64,000 bases of DNA from G963691835 sp963691835 (GCA_963691835.1 OY829383.1:744001-808000), one strand, 5' to 3'. Counted from the first letter of the stretch, positions 17,604 through 27,211 are shown. The notes: generated by a model from the sequence alone, not told the origin. Numbers and translations: made by a program.

Positions 17604-17654
17604 CAAGATCGTCATGGATTTAAGTGGACTGCGCCGCCGAGACCTGGGCGGCGA

Positions 17655-18008
17655 TCACCCGACGCTGAAGCTTTCGCCACAGCCGCAGCGGCTGGTCTCG
17701 TTTGGGTTCTCGAATACGAATCCGGAGTGATACTTGGATTCCTGGTAGTCCATGGTGGAGCCCAGGATGAACATGACGGCGGTGGGGTCGATGAAGAGCT
17801 TCACGCCCTTCTCTTCCACCACGTCCTCGAACTTCTTCTGCTCCTTGGCGTACTCGACGAAGTAGCTGAGGCCGGAACAGCCCTTACTATTCACGCCAAC
17901 CCGAAGGCCAAGTACCTGTTCGTCGCCGCTCTTCTCGACCAGCGCGCGGACACGGTTCGCGGCGGCATCGGTCAGCGAGATCGGGGCTTTGCCTGGATGG
18001 AACATCAT
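17655..18008 (-). CDS. sufA: A-type Fe-S carrier (SufA/HesB family)
   Basis: A 117-aa A-type carrier that receives Fe-S clusters from the SufBCD scaffold and passes them to target proteins. The three conserved cysteines are in NSKGCSGLSY and the C-terminal RCGCGESF. It is the last gene of the SUF operon, 24 bp after sufT. The start is either of two adjacent ATG codons (18008 or 18005). Confidence 0.94.
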   Translation of the reverse strand: MMFHPGKAPISLTDAAANRVRALVEKSGDEQVLGLRVGVNSKGCSGLSYFVEYAKEQKKFEDVVEEKGVKLFIDPTAVMFILGSTMDYQESKYHSGFVFENPNETSRCGCGESFSVG

Positions 18009-18032
18009 TCAGTCTCCGTTTCAGGCGCTATT

Positions 18033-18479
18033 TTAAAACATGTCCAAGAGTAGTCGAGCCTCTTCGCTCAACCGCCGGGGCGTCCACATGGGCTCCCAGG
18101 TCAATTCCACTTCGACTTCGCCGACACCCTCGACCTTGGCCACGGCCTGGGCGACATCCCCTGGCATCTCGCCAGCGACCGGGCAACCTGGGGCGGTCAG
18201 CGTCATCAGGATCTTTACCGAGCCGTCTTCAAAGATCTCTTTCTCGTAGATCAGACCGAGATCGTAGATATTCACCGGGATTTCGGGGTCATGAACGCTC
18301 TTCAGAGCTTCGATGACCTCGTCTTCGGTTGCGACCGGAGTGACCTTCGTGTCGATCGGCTCTCCCGCACGGGCACGGAATCCCTCCTCGGCCCCCGGCA
18401 TGAAATCGCCGAGGCCCGGGCCGTCGCCCATGGGCATGCCAACACCCGTCGGTGAGAATGTTACCGGTCCGTCGTTCAT
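18033..18479 (-). CDS. sufT: SufT, DUF59/MIP18-family Fe-S maturation protein
   Basis: A 148-aa protein with a disordered, glycine-rich N-terminus (about 1-48) followed by a DUF59 domain: VHDPEIPVNIYDLGLIY and LTAPGCPVAGEMP with the conserved cysteine. SufT helps mature Fe-S proteins under high demand. Its ATG overlaps the sufS stop by four bases (18476-18479). Confidence 0.92.
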   Translation of the reverse strand: MNDGPVTFSPTGVGMPMGDGPGLGDFMPGAEEGFRARAGEPIDTKVTPVATEDEVIEALKSVHDPEIPVNIYDLGLIYEKEIFEDGSVKILMTLTAPGCPVAGEMPGDVAQAVAKVEGVGEVEVELTWEPMWTPRRLSEEARLLLDMF

Positions 18480-19732
18480 CCGAAGATCTCCCGAACCTTA
18501 CCAAGGCTCTCGACCAGCATATCGATATCCTCCTTGGTATTGTAAAGGCCCAAGCTTGCGCGACAGGTCGACGGCAGATCGTACCGGTCCATCAGCGGCT
18601 GGGCGCAGTGGTGTCCGGCTCGGATCGCAACGCCCTGTTGATCAATGATCGTCGAGATGTCGTGGGGATGGGCCACATCCATGGCAAACGAGATGACCGA
18701 CGCCTTGCCAGGGGCGGTGCCCACGAGACGAAGGCCTTCGACCGAAGCCAGCTGCTGAATGGCGTAGTTGAGGAGATTGTCCTCATGCCGGGCTATGGCG
18801 GCCATGCCGATGCCCTCGACGTACTCGATCGCGGCACCAAGACCGATCGCTTGGGCAATCGGCGGGGTTCCCGCCTCGAATTTGTGGGGCAGATCGGCCC
18901 AGGTGGTTTCCTCGAAAGAGACGCGGTCGATCATGTCGCCGCCACCTTGGTAAGGCGGCATAGCTTCCAACAGCGCCTCTTTACCGTAGAGAACGCCGAT
19001 CCCGGAGGGGCCATAGAGCTTGTGACCGGAGAAGGCGTAGAAGTCGACATCAAGGTCGATGACGTCCAGCGGCATATGAACGACGCCTTGGGCGCCATCG
19101 ACGACCAACACCGCGCCGACCGCATGGGCAAGCGCTGCGATTTCCTTCACTGGAAGCACGGTGCCGAGCACGTTTGAGACGTGAGGGATCGAGACGATCT
19201 TGGTCTTCTCGGTGATCAGCCGTTCAAAGTCGGCCAGGTGGAACGAGCCGTCATCGGCAACCGGCACCACCTTGAGAACGGCTCCCTTCTCATCCCGGAG
19301 CATCTGCCACGGCACGATGTTGGAGTGATGCTCGGCGTAGGTGATGAGCATCTCGTCGCCCGGGCCGAGATTGGCGCGCCCATAGCTGAAGGCCACGAGG
19401 TTGAGGGACTCGGTCGTGCCCTTCGTGTAGATGATCTCATGCGTACTCTTGGCGCCGATGAAGGCACGGATGGTCTCCCGCGTGCCTTCGTAGCGGGCGG
19501 TCGCCTGCTCTGACAGGAAGTGAAGGCCCCGGTGAACATTGGCGTATTCACGCTCATAGACCCCGCTGACGCAGTCGATCACCTGGCGCGGCTTCTGGGC
19601 CGATGCTGCGCTGTCGAGATAGACGAGCCGTTTGCCCCGAACATCCCGCGCCAGGATCGGGAAGTCGGCAAGGGCCGCCTCCACATCGAAAGGCTGGGTG
19701 TCGCTCGGATACAGGGTTGAGGCAGCAGACAT
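18476..19732 (-). CDS. sufS: SufS cysteine desulfurase
   Basis: A 418-aa PLP enzyme that removes sulfur from cysteine for cluster assembly. The PLP lysine is in SGHKLYGPSGIG, THEIIYTKGTTES marks the cofactor site, and the active-site cysteine is in RAGHHCAQPLM. Length fits SufS (type II). It lies 12 bp after sufD and overlaps sufT. No SufE is seen in the operon; the sulfur acceptor may lie elsewhere or be SufB directly. Confidence 0.95.
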   Translation of the reverse strand: MSAASTLYPSDTQPFDVEAALADFPILARDVRGKRLVYLDSAASAQKPRQVIDCVSGVYEREYANVHRGLHFLSEQATARYEGTRETIRAFIGAKSTHEIIYTKGTTESLNLVAFSYGRANLGPGDEMLITYAEHHSNIVPWQMLRDEKGAVLKVVPVADDGSFHLADFERLITEKTKIVSIPHVSNVLGTVLPVKEIAALAHAVGAVLVVDGAQGVVHMPLDVIDLDVDFYAFSGHKLYGPSGIGVLYGKEALLEAMPPYQGGGDMIDRVSFEETTWADLPHKFEAGTPPIAQAIGLGAAIEYVEGIGMAAIARHEDNLLNYAIQQLASVEGLRLVGTAPGKASVISFAMDVAHPHDISTIIDQQGVAIRAGHHCAQPLMDRYDLPSTCRASLGLYNTKEDIDMLVESLGKVREIFG

Positions 19733-19744
19733 GATGGATCCCTC

Positions 19745-21034
19745 TCAAGCCTCGGTCAGGAGCGCGCGAAGATGGCCCGCGGCAAGACCGCTGAACACTT
19801 CGCGCACGTGGATATTCTGGATCTCGTCGATGGCGTCCGCGAGGTAGGCCTCAACCAGCAAGGCCCGGGCCCGGCCACGGTCAATGCCACGCGCCAGGAA
19901 GTAGAAGAGCTGGTCCTCTTCCAGCTCCCCAACCGTCGCGCCGTGGCTGCACTTCACATCGTCGGCATAGATCTCAAGCTCAGGTTTGCTGTCGATCTCG
20001 GCAGACGGCGAAAGCAACATCGCCCGGTTCATCTGGTAGCCGTCGGTACGCTGGGCATCCGGGCGGACCAGGATCTTGCCCTGGAAGACGCCCCGGGACG
20101 AACCATCGAGAACGCCCTTGTAGACCTCCCGGCTCTCACAATCCGGAACCGCGTGGTCGATGAACGTCGTGGTGTCGAGATGCTGCTCACCCGCCGCGAT
20201 GTAGGCACCATTCACCCGGTAGTCACCGCGCGGTCCGTTCAGCACGCCCCGGATCTCGTTCCGCGCCAACCGCCCGCCCCAGGACAGGGCGAAGTTGTCG
20301 TAGCACGCCTTCTCAGCCAGCACCGTACGGGTCATCGACACATGAAAAGCGTCCGACGACTCCGCCTGCAGGACATAATGTCCCACATGCGCGTCCGCCC
20401 CGACCGTCACTTGGACCGCAAGGTTGGAGAGGTAGCGGCCCGTGCCGACACGGCTTTCAACGATCGATGCCCTGGCGCCATCGCCTGCGGCGACGACAAT
20501 GCGGGGCATGTAGGCGTCGTCTCCCGACGAAGCGATCACCAAGTGAACGACCCGCTCGATCTCCGCGCGCGGCGCGATCTCGATCAGGACGCCATCGCTG
20601 ACGAAGGCGCCGTTCAGCGCCGCGAAGGGGTGCCCGTCGACAAGATCGGCATCCTCGACGGCGGACCGTGCCAGCTCGTGACCAGCCTTCAAGGCGTCCG
20701 CCAAGGGCGTGATGGTCAGACCCGCCGGCAAATCGGCGAGATCAGACAGGTCCGAGCGGAACCGGCCATTTGCCACCACAACCCGGAGGCCATCGACAGG
20801 TGCGATGGGCAGGCTCGACAGCGCGATCTCGGTCTCACCATCGTCGAGCGCGGGGGTGAACCCGATCTCCGCCAATGCCTTGAGGCGTGTGTACTTCCAG
20901 CTCTCCGTCCGGCGCGTCGGCATGCCGTGTACTTCGTACTTGGCAAGCGATGACGCACGCGCGGCCGATAACCACTCCGGTGCATCCGGGGCGGATTTCG
21001 GGAAGGCGTCTACAAGTGAAGTGAGGTCAGCCAT
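19745..21034 (-). CDS. sufD: SufD, Fe-S scaffold subunit
   Basis: A 429-aa component of the SufBC2D scaffold. It shows the SufD/SufB core: RRTESWKYTRL near the N-terminus, then GGRLARNEIRGVLNG, TTTFIDHAVPDCES, GVFQGKILV and DDVKCSHGATVGEL. The start at 21034 begins MADLTSLVDAFP; an upstream in-frame extension overlaps sufC and is not coding. It is 16 bp after sufC. Confidence 0.95.
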   Translation of the reverse strand: MADLTSLVDAFPKSAPDAPEWLSAARASSLAKYEVHGMPTRRTESWKYTRLKALAEIGFTPALDDGETEIALSSLPIAPVDGLRVVVANGRFRSDLSDLADLPAGLTITPLADALKAGHELARSAVEDADLVDGHPFAALNGAFVSDGVLIEIAPRAEIERVVHLVIASSGDDAYMPRIVVAAGDGARASIVESRVGTGRYLSNLAVQVTVGADAHVGHYVLQAESSDAFHVSMTRTVLAEKACYDNFALSWGGRLARNEIRGVLNGPRGDYRVNGAYIAAGEQHLDTTTFIDHAVPDCESREVYKGVLDGSSRGVFQGKILVRPDAQRTDGYQMNRAMLLSPSAEIDSKPELEIYADDVKCSHGATVGELEEDQLFYFLARGIDRGRARALLVEAYLADAIDEIQNIHVREVFSGLAAGHLRALLTEA

Positions 21035-21050
21035 TCGTTCCTCCGCCGCC

Positions 21051-21806
21051 TCAGGCCGCCGCTTCCGCGTAATCGGCATAGCCCGTCTCTTCGAGCTCAA
21101 GCGCCAACTCCTTGCCGCCCGAGCGCTGGATCTTGCCGTGCGCGAGAACGTGGACATGGTCCGGCTGGATGTAGGTCAGAAGCCGCTGATAGTGAGTGAT
21201 CATCAGCATGCCCCGGTCCTCGGAGCGGAGTGCGTTCACCCCTTCCGACACCAACTTCAGCGCATCGATGTCGAGGCCGGAATCGGTCTCATCCAGGATC
21301 GCGAGACGCGGCTCCAGAACCGCCATCTGCAGGATCTCATTCCGCTTCTTCTCGCCACCGGAGAAGCCCACATTGACCGCGCGCTTCAGCATCTCGTCGC
21401 CGATCGACAGGGTCTTTGCCTTCGACCGGACCATCTTGAGAAACTGCATCGCGTCGATCTCGTCCTCGCCGTGATGGCGGCGCTTGGCATTGACCGCTTC
21501 GCGAAGGAACGTCATGCCGGTGACGCCCGGGATCTCTACCGGATACTGGAACGCCAGGAACACACCCTCGTTCGCACGCTCGTCGGCTTCCATCTCCAGA
21601 AGGTCCTTACCGTCGAACCGAACGGAACCGCCGGTGATCTCGTAGCCGTCACGCCCGGACAACACATACGATAAAGTGCTCTTCCCCGATCCGTTCGGTC
21701 CCATGATGGCGTGGACCTCGCCCGGCTCGATCACAAGATCGATCCCTTTGAGGATCTCCTTGCCGTCGACCTCGGCCCTCAGGCCTTCGATCTCAAGAAG
21801 TGCCAT
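21051..21806 (-). CDS. sufC: SufC, scaffold ATPase
   Basis: A 251-aa ABC-type ATPase that drives conformational change in the SufBCD scaffold. Walker A is GPNGSGKST, the signature is FSGGEKKRNEI, Walker B is LAILDETDSGLD, and the switch His is in MLMITHYQRL. The start at 21806 (MALLEIEGLRAEV) gives a normal length. It lies 79 bp after sufB. Confidence 0.96.
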   Translation of the reverse strand: MALLEIEGLRAEVDGKEILKGIDLVIEPGEVHAIMGPNGSGKSTLSYVLSGRDGYEITGGSVRFDGKDLLEMEADERANEGVFLAFQYPVEIPGVTGMTFLREAVNAKRRHHGEDEIDAMQFLKMVRSKAKTLSIGDEMLKRAVNVGFSGGEKKRNEILQMAVLEPRLAILDETDSGLDIDALKLVSEGVNALRSEDRGMLMITHYQRLLTYIQPDHVHVLAHGKIQRSGGKELALELEETGYADYAEAAA

Positions 21807-21885
21807 CTTTGTTCCCCTAAAGTTCCTACGGTTATCAGTCAGTCGGTGTGTGCATGTTCCACTGGCGTTCTGCTGTAAAGCCGCC

Positions 21886-23343
21886 TTAGCCCACACTTCC
21901 CTCAAGGCTAATGCCGATGAGCTTCTGCGCCTCAACGGCGAATTCCATCGGCAACTCTTTCATGACTTCTTTACAGAAGCCGTTCACGATCAACGAAACC
22001 GCGTCTTCGTCGGACAAGCCTCTCTGCTTACAGTAGAAGAGCTGATCGTCACTGATCTTGGACGTGGTCGCCTCATGTTCCACACGCGCGCTCGGGTTCC
22101 GTGACTCAATGTACGGAACAGTGTGCGCACCGCAGGTGTCACCGATCAGCAGGCTGTCGCACTGGGTGAAGTTCCGTGCGCCCTCCGCCGTTGCCATGAT
22201 CCGTACCAACCCACGGTAGGTATTGTCGGCGCGACCGGCACTGATTCCCTTGGAGATGATGGTCGATCGGGTGTTGCGCCCGAGATGGATCATCTTGGTG
22301 CCTGTATCGGCCTGCTGGGCGTTGTTTGTGATCGCCACGGAATAGAACTCGCCAATCGAGTTCTCGCCATGAAGCACGCAGCTCGGATACTTCCAGGTGA
22401 TGGCAGAACCGGTCTCAACCTGGGTCCAGGCGATCTTGGAGTTCCGGCCACGACAGGCACCCCGCTTGGTCACGAAGTTGTAGATCCCGCCTTTGCCGTT
22501 CTCGTCACCCGGATACCAGTTCTGGACGGTCGAGTACTTGATCTCGGCATCGTCGAGCGTGACCAGTTCGACCACCGCGGCGTGGAGCTGGTTCTCGTCC
22601 CGTTGGGGGGCGGTGCAGCCTTCGAGATAGCTTACGTAGGAGCCCTTGTCGGCGATGATCAGCGTCCGCTCAAACTGACCCGTATTCTCGGCGTTGATAC
22701 GGAAGTAGGTCGACAGCTCCATCGGGCAGCGAACGCCCTCCGGGATGTAGACGAACGAACCGTCGGTGAAGACGGCACTATTCAGTGTGGCGAAATAGTT
22801 ATCCGAATAGGGGACGACCGTTCCGAGATACTTCTTAACCAACTCCGGATAGTCTTTGACCGCCTCGGAGATTGAACAGAAGATCACCCCCTTCTCAGCC
22901 AGCTTCGCCTTAAAGGTCGTGGCGACGGAAACGCTGTCGAAGACCGCGTCCACGGCGACGACGCCCGCCAGCATTTCCTGTTCACGGAGGGGAATGCCGA
23001 GCTTCTCGTAGGTCCGAAGCAGTTCCGGGTCGACTTCATCCAGGCTCTTTGGCCGGTCCTGCATCTTAGGCGCGGCGTAGTAGTAGATGTCCTGGTAGTC
23101 GATGGCCGGATAACCGATCTTTGCCCAGTCCGGCTCCGTCATGGTCAGCCAGTGGCGATAGGCCTTCAGCCGCCACTCCAAAAGCCATTCCGGCTCCTCC
23201 TTCTTGGCGGAGATGAAGCGGATGGTGTCTTCGTCCAGCCCTTTGGGCGCACGGTCGACCTCGATGTCCGTTACGAAGCCGTACTTGTACTTCTGGGACG
23301 CGAGATCCTCGACCTGCTCGACCGTTTCAACCGTCGCAACCAT
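21886..23343 (-). CDS. sufB: SufB, Fe-S scaffold subunit
   Basis: A 485-aa scaffold protein on which the cluster forms, with SufC and SufD. Conserved blocks include GTVVPYSDNYFATLNSAVF, YIPEGVRCPMELSTYFRIN, GRNTRSTIISKGISAG, and the C-terminal part ESRNPSARVEHEATTSKI. First structural gene of the operon, 23 bp after the regulator. Confidence 0.97.
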   Translation of the reverse strand: MVATVETVEQVEDLASQKYKYGFVTDIEVDRAPKGLDEDTIRFISAKKEEPEWLLEWRLKAYRHWLTMTEPDWAKIGYPAIDYQDIYYYAAPKMQDRPKSLDEVDPELLRTYEKLGIPLREQEMLAGVVAVDAVFDSVSVATTFKAKLAEKGVIFCSISEAVKDYPELVKKYLGTVVPYSDNYFATLNSAVFTDGSFVYIPEGVRCPMELSTYFRINAENTGQFERTLIIADKGSYVSYLEGCTAPQRDENQLHAAVVELVTLDDAEIKYSTVQNWYPGDENGKGGIYNFVTKRGACRGRNSKIAWTQVETGSAITWKYPSCVLHGENSIGEFYSVAITNNAQQADTGTKMIHLGRNTRSTIISKGISAGRADNTYRGLVRIMATAEGARNFTQCDSLLIGDTCGAHTVPYIESRNPSARVEHEATTSKISDDQLFYCKQRGLSDEDAVSLIVNGFCKEVMKELPMEFAVEAQKLIGISLEGSVG

Positions 23344-23366
23344 GCCTCACCGTTCCTCTTCGTCTC

Positions 23367-23837
23367 TTATGACTTCGCCGCCGTCAGGGCCGGGGTTTTG
23401 GCATTCCCCCGTTCCGCCGGCATGAACATGTCCGTTGGGTCCAGCATGTCCGCGAGGCTTACCCCCTCAAGGGCCCCACGGATTGCTTCATTCACCCGGT
23501 TCCAGTTCCCGCTCATCGGACAGGCGGAAACCACTTCGCAAGGATCTACCGCCCCGTCGACACAGGCCGTAAGCGCTATCGGTCCTTCGAGCGCCTGAAT
23601 GATTTCCACCACCGACACCGCCTCCGGCCCCCGGTCGAGCGAGTATCCACCCGCAGCACCACGATGGGAGGTGACGAGGCCTGAGGATGCGAGGGTCTTC
23701 AAGATCTTCGCGACCGTCGGCGTGGGGATCAGCGTTGCTTGCGACAGCGCCGATGCCGTCCGCACGACACCGGGGTCCCTGGACATTTGTCCAAGAACCA
23801 CAATGGCATAGTCGGTCATACGGTTCAGTTTCAGCAT
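23367..23837 (-). CDS. Rrf2-family Fe-S regulator of the SUF operon (IscR/SufR-like)
   Basis: A 156-aa winged-helix regulator starting MLKLNRMTDYAIVVLGQMS; helix-turn-helix includes TLIPTPTVAKILKTLASSGLV and the beta-wing SHRGAAGGYSLDR. Three cysteines (ACVDGAVDPCEVVSACPMSG) are placed as expected for an Fe-S ligand set. First gene of the SUF operon, so it likely senses cluster supply and represses its own operon. Start at 23837; a longer upstream extension is non-coding. Confidence 0.93.
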   Translation of the reverse strand: MLKLNRMTDYAIVVLGQMSRDPGVVRTASALSQATLIPTPTVAKILKTLASSGLVTSHRGAAGGYSLDRGPEAVSVVEIIQALEGPIALTACVDGAVDPCEVVSACPMSGNWNRVNEAIRGALEGVSLADMLDPTDMFMPAERGNAKTPALTAAKS

Positions 23838-23870
23838 GGCGCGCGCGATAGAGTACCGATCTCGTCCTGT

Positions 23871-23899
23871 ATAACTATCCCGGGCCGGGAATAAATCAA
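23871..23899 (-). promoter_or_regulatory. putative SUF promoter/operator
   Basis: On the minus strand TTGATT (23894-23899) precedes AGTTAT (23871-23876) by 17 bp. The spacer contains CCCGG-N-CCGGG (23879-23889), an inverted repeat where a repressor would block polymerase. The -10 box is weak, as is common for regulated promoters. Confidence 0.35.
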
Positions 23900-24055
23900 G
23901 ACCAAACTTGTCCTCTTTTCGGAAAGTGCTGTGATTCGAGGGGGTCGACCAGCCCGCCGCCGAAGCCGGTACGGCCATCTCCCCATAGAGCCAGCCTTGA
24001 CGGCGCTGTGTACCTCCGCCCAAGGTGCGGTGTTCACTTCGGAAAACACCCTCTC

Positions 24056-24925
24056 ATGTCTCAGGGACGGACGTCGGAGCCGCTTAAGGCGGTCCTCTGG
24101 ATGATGGGCGCGCTCGCGTCTTTCACGACCATGGCCATTTCCGCCCGGGAACTGTCCGCCGAGCTTGGCGTCTTCCAGATTGCCGCGGTCCGCAGCATCT
24201 TCTGCGTCGCGGTCCTGTTGCCGTTCGCCATGCGGGGTGGGTTCGACGCGTTCAAGACGACCCGTCTGCGGCTGCATCTTTTCCGAAACACGATTCACTT
24301 CGGAGGTCAGGTCGGGTGGTTCTATGGGATCACCCTATTGCCCCTCGCCGCTGTTTTCTCCATCGAGTTCACGGTCCCGATCTGGACGGCGATCCTGGCG
24401 GCGATCTTCCTTAGAGAGAAGATGACATGGCCGCGAGCGGTCTCCGTAATTCTGGGATTTACCGGGATTCTTTTGATCGTGCGCCCCGGCTCCGACCTGT
24501 TCCAAGTCGCGTCGTTCACGGTTCTCGCCGGGGCGTTCTGCTACGCGGCGACCTACGTCTTCACACGGCATATGACGACCACGGAAAGTCCGCTGACCAT
24601 GATCGTCTACATGAACCTCATCCAGATGCCGTTGGGCATCATCCCGGCGTCACCTGACTGGGTCTGGCCCAGTCTGACGCTCTTTCCCTGGATCGTTGCC
24701 ATTGGGATCGCCGGCCTGACGTCGCACTGGTGCGTCGCCCATGCGTTCAAGCACGCCGACGCCACCATCGTGGCGCCGATGGACTTCATTCGCCTGCCGC
24801 TGATCGCGGTGGTCGGATACCTGGTTTACGCAGAGCCCTGGAACCCTTGGGTCCTGATCGGGGGGGTGGTGATCTTTTCCGGCAACCTGATCAACATCTG
24901 GGGAGAGCGGCGGCGGGCCGCGTAG
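24056..24925 (+). CDS. EamA/DMT-family transporter
   Basis: A 289-aa membrane protein with two EamA repeats and about ten hydrophobic segments, for example FTVPIWTAILAAIFLREKM at the end of the first repeat. Drug/metabolite transporters export amino acids, nucleosides or other metabolites; the substrate is unknown. Start at ATG 24056 (MSQGRTSEPLKAV). Divergent from the SUF regulator. Confidence 0.88.
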   Translation: MSQGRTSEPLKAVLWMMGALASFTTMAISARELSAELGVFQIAAVRSIFCVAVLLPFAMRGGFDAFKTTRLRLHLFRNTIHFGGQVGWFYGITLLPLAAVFSIEFTVPIWTAILAAIFLREKMTWPRAVSVILGFTGILLIVRPGSDLFQVASFTVLAGAFCYAATYVFTRHMTTTESPLTMIVYMNLIQMPLGIIPASPDWVWPSLTLFPWIVAIGIAGLTSHWCVAHAFKHADATIVAPMDFIRLPLIAVVGYLVYAEPWNPWVLIGGVVIFSGNLINIWGERRRAA

Positions 24926-24932
24926 ACCGAAA

Positions 24933-25322
24933 TCAGTCGTGAACGTCCACGTGGAAGCTCTTCGACGTGATCCGCCAACCACTGTCCGTCTCCATCAGAG
25001 TCAGATAGTCCGTGAAATAGCGGGGCGGAATGGCGCAGTTCACCGTGGCCATGGCCGTGTGCGGACCCGCCTTGTGCATGGAGATGATCCGGTCCCAACG
25101 CGGCAGATTCTGGCTCGCCGGAGACTCGCGGCTGGCGATGCGGTCGAAGTACTCCTGCCGGGGCCAATCGGTCACGGTATTGCCGTCGGTAAAGTAGAGA
25201 TGCGCGCACTCGTGAAAGACCTGCTCGAACTTAGCGACGTCGCCGTCATAGAGACCGTCAAAGTAGTCCTTCAGAGTCTTCTGGATGGCCGCGATGCTCT
25301 TATCGTCGAATGCGTCGGTCAT
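24933..25322 (-). CDS. NTF2-like / SnoaL-like small protein
   Basis: A 129-aa single-domain protein with an NTF2-like pattern: an N-terminal helix (IQKTLKDYFDGLYDGDVAKF), a hydrophobic cone region, and the end GWRITSKSFHVDVHD. Such proteins often bind or isomerise small ligands. Its ATG overlaps the stop of the cytochrome c gene (ATGA), implying co-translation. The function is not predictable. Confidence 0.8.
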   Translation of the reverse strand: MTDAFDDKSIAAIQKTLKDYFDGLYDGDVAKFEQVFHECAHLYFTDGNTVTDWPRQEYFDRIASRESPASQNLPRWDRIISMHKAGPHTAMATVNCAIPPRYFTDYLTLMETDSGWRITSKSFHVDVHD

Positions 25323-25870
25323 GATCCCTCTCCTGCTTCCAATCGGTTGGCCTCCGCCTGACGGGCGAGGGCGTCCTCGGTCCAAGTGCTCTTGATGTAG
25401 GCCACGGTGGCCCAGATATCAGCGTCCGATAGTTGCCACTCAAACCCCGGCATATCGTTGACGTAGGTCACCGGCGAAAACGCTTGCCCGCCATACTTCG
25501 TGACATCGAACAGCCCCTGGTCGGTCAGACGCCACGTAGGTGCGGTTCCATCCAAGGGAAGGGCCGGCCGGCCACCGGAAGGATAATCCCCGTCCCACTC
25601 CGGTTGACCCTCCAGCCGGTCGCCGTGGCAGTAGGCACAGTTGGCCGCATAGACCCGGGCGCCGACGGCAACAAGCACCTCGTCCGTGTGGTCGGCTGTG
25701 CTGGCGGTCTCTGCCGTATAACGCTCTTCCAGGATCGTGAAGACCGTGATCACCATGCCGATCAGGAGCGCGGCCGCTAGAAAACGCCCCTTGGGGCCAA
25801 GCTTCGCGCCCGCTCTGCCCAGCAACGTCTGATCGCCGATGGTGTCGTCTTCGGCCTCGATCTCGATCAT
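25319..25870 (-). CDS. membrane-anchored class I cytochrome c
   Basis: A protein of about 183 aa with one N-terminal membrane segment (FLAAALLIGMVITVFTIL) and a periplasmic cytochrome c domain with the heme motif CAYCH and an axial Met in YVNDMPGFEWQLSDADIW. It likely carries electrons between membrane complexes. Start at 25870 (MIEIEAEDD) is chosen because the anchor then sits near the N-terminus; in-frame extensions to 25963 or 26059 are arginine-rich and lack ribosome sites. Confidence 0.85.
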   Translation of the reverse strand: MIEIEAEDDTIGDQTLLGRAGAKLGPKGRFLAAALLIGMVITVFTILEERYTAETASTADHTDEVLVAVGARVYAANCAYCHGDRLEGQPEWDGDYPSGGRPALPLDGTAPTWRLTDQGLFDVTKYGGQAFSPVTYVNDMPGFEWQLSDADIWATVAYIKSTWTEDALARQAEANRLEAGEGS

Positions 25871-26047
25871 CCGTTCCAACCGGCGGTTCCGAACCTGGAA
25901 GCTCCGGTGCCCCGGAGCGGGGCGGCGTCGGTCAAATCGGCGATGACGGGGGCGTCGGGTCATGGGTGCAGCACCGTGCGGCGAGTCAGGCCGGGGCCGT
26001 GCAAAAAAAGGGCATCGGCGGTTCCGGATGAAGGTGTGCCGATCTTG

Positions 26048-26082
26048 CGAAAAAGACAACGGCCGCGTCTCGGCGCGGCCGT
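26048..26082 (-). terminator. Rho-independent terminator of the F0-ATPase operon
   Basis: ACGGCCGCG (26059-26067) and CGCGGCCGT (26074-26082) form a perfect 9-bp stem with a 6-nt loop. On the minus strand it is followed by TTGTCTTTTTC. It lies 48 bp past the atpF stop and separates the ATPase genes from the cytochrome c pair. Confidence 0.82.
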
Positions 26083-26129
26083 ATCCTCATCTCTTCTGCG
26101 GTTCTGTGAGTACCGGGCAATCGACCAGC

Positions 26130-26612
26130 TTACTGAAGCCGCGTGGGTAGTTCCGCGATCGCATCCGCGTTGAGGCGCGCACGCACATCATCGGTCATCT
26201 TCTCGTCGATCAAGCGCCGTGTCGCACCAACGGCGAGTTCCACGGCCTGCTCCCGCACCTCCTGCAGCGCCTTCGCTTCGGCCTGGGCGATCTTCTCCAC
26301 GGCCACCTGCTCACGCCGGGCGAGTGAGGCTGCAAGGTCCGCCTCCGCCTGCTCCCGGATACGGGTCGCCTCGGACTTCGCATGCTCGAGGATCTCTTCC
26401 GCCTCTTTCAAGGCATCCCGCTGCAGCCGCTGGTAATTCGCCAAGGCCGCTTGCGCTTCCTCGCGAAGCGTCTGCGCTTCCTCGATCTGCTTGCGAATGC
26501 CTTCCGCCCGATCGTCGAGCATCGTCCCCATGGCCTTCATGGTCGGTCGAGCGGCGACGATGATGAAGATCACGAAACCGGCAGCAACCCAAAACTCAGG
26601 TGTGGACAGCAT
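26130..26612 (-). CDS. atpF: F0F1 ATP synthase subunit b
   Basis: A 160-aa peripheral-stalk subunit: a single N-terminal membrane helix (FWVAAGFVIFIIVAARP) followed by a long Glu/Ala/Arg-rich coiled coil. It pairs with the b' subunit encoded just upstream to link F0 to F1. Its ATG shares one base with the b' stop (TGATG). Last gene of the F0 operon. Confidence 0.95.
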   Translation of the reverse strand: MLSTPEFWVAAGFVIFIIVAARPTMKAMGTMLDDRAEGIRKQIEEAQTLREEAQAALANYQRLQRDALKEAEEILEHAKSEATRIREQAEADLAASLARREQVAVEKIAQAEAKALQEVREQAVELAVGATRRLIDEKMTDDVRARLNADAIAELPTRLQ

Positions 26613-27211
26613 CAGGAACGGCCCTCCATCGCGGCACCGACCGCAGCATCGGCATCGTCCGAAGCCACATCGACGCCGATAAGCTTCCGGACCGCATCAG
26701 TCGACACATCCTTGGCCACAGTCCGGACGCCTTCCAAAGCGCTGCGCTTGGCGTTTGCGATCCGGGCCTCTGCGCGCTTCATCTGCTCGGCAGACTTCTT
26801 TGCGGCTTCGGTTTCGGCCTCCGCTGCCTTGGCAGCCACGTCGTCAGAGGCATCCTTCGACAGGGCGTGCGCGCTGGCCCGTGCCTCGGCGACCGCCTTC
26901 TCGTAGTCGGCGCGAACGGCCTCAGCTTCGGTCTTAAGCTGTTCGGCCTTGCCGAGATCGCTCTCAATCCGTTCCTGACGCTCTTCGAGCACGTCTGCGA
27001 TCTTCGGCAACGCCACGCGAGACATCAGGACGTAGAGGACGACAAAAGTCACCGCCAGCCAGAACAACTGGCTGGGATATGTCGTCACGTCGAGCTGCGG
27101 AAGTCCGCTACTTGCCTCACCTTCCGTGGCCGCAAAGGCCATGGCTGGCAGAACAGCGACGGTGCTCAGCGCACCACACAGGGTCGTCGCGTATCTGACG
27201 CTCTGTCTCAT
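26612..27211 (-). CDS. F0F1 ATP synthase subunit b'
   Basis: A 199-aa second b-type subunit, as found in alphaproteobacteria and phototrophs. It has an N-terminal hydrophobic leader ending near AMAFAATEGEA, a membrane segment (FWLAVTFVVLYVLMSRV), and an alanine/glutamate-rich coiled coil. Start at 27211 with GGAGG upstream. It forms a b/b' heterodimer stalk with AtpF. Confidence 0.94.
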   Translation of the reverse strand: MRQSVRYATTLCGALSTVAVLPAMAFAATEGEASSGLPQLDVTTYPSQLFWLAVTFVVLYVLMSRVALPKIADVLEERQERIESDLGKAEQLKTEAEAVRADYEKAVAEARASAHALSKDASDDVAAKAAEAETEAAKKSAEQMKRAEARIANAKRSALEGVRTVAKDVSTDAVRKLIGVDVASDDADAAVGAAMEGRS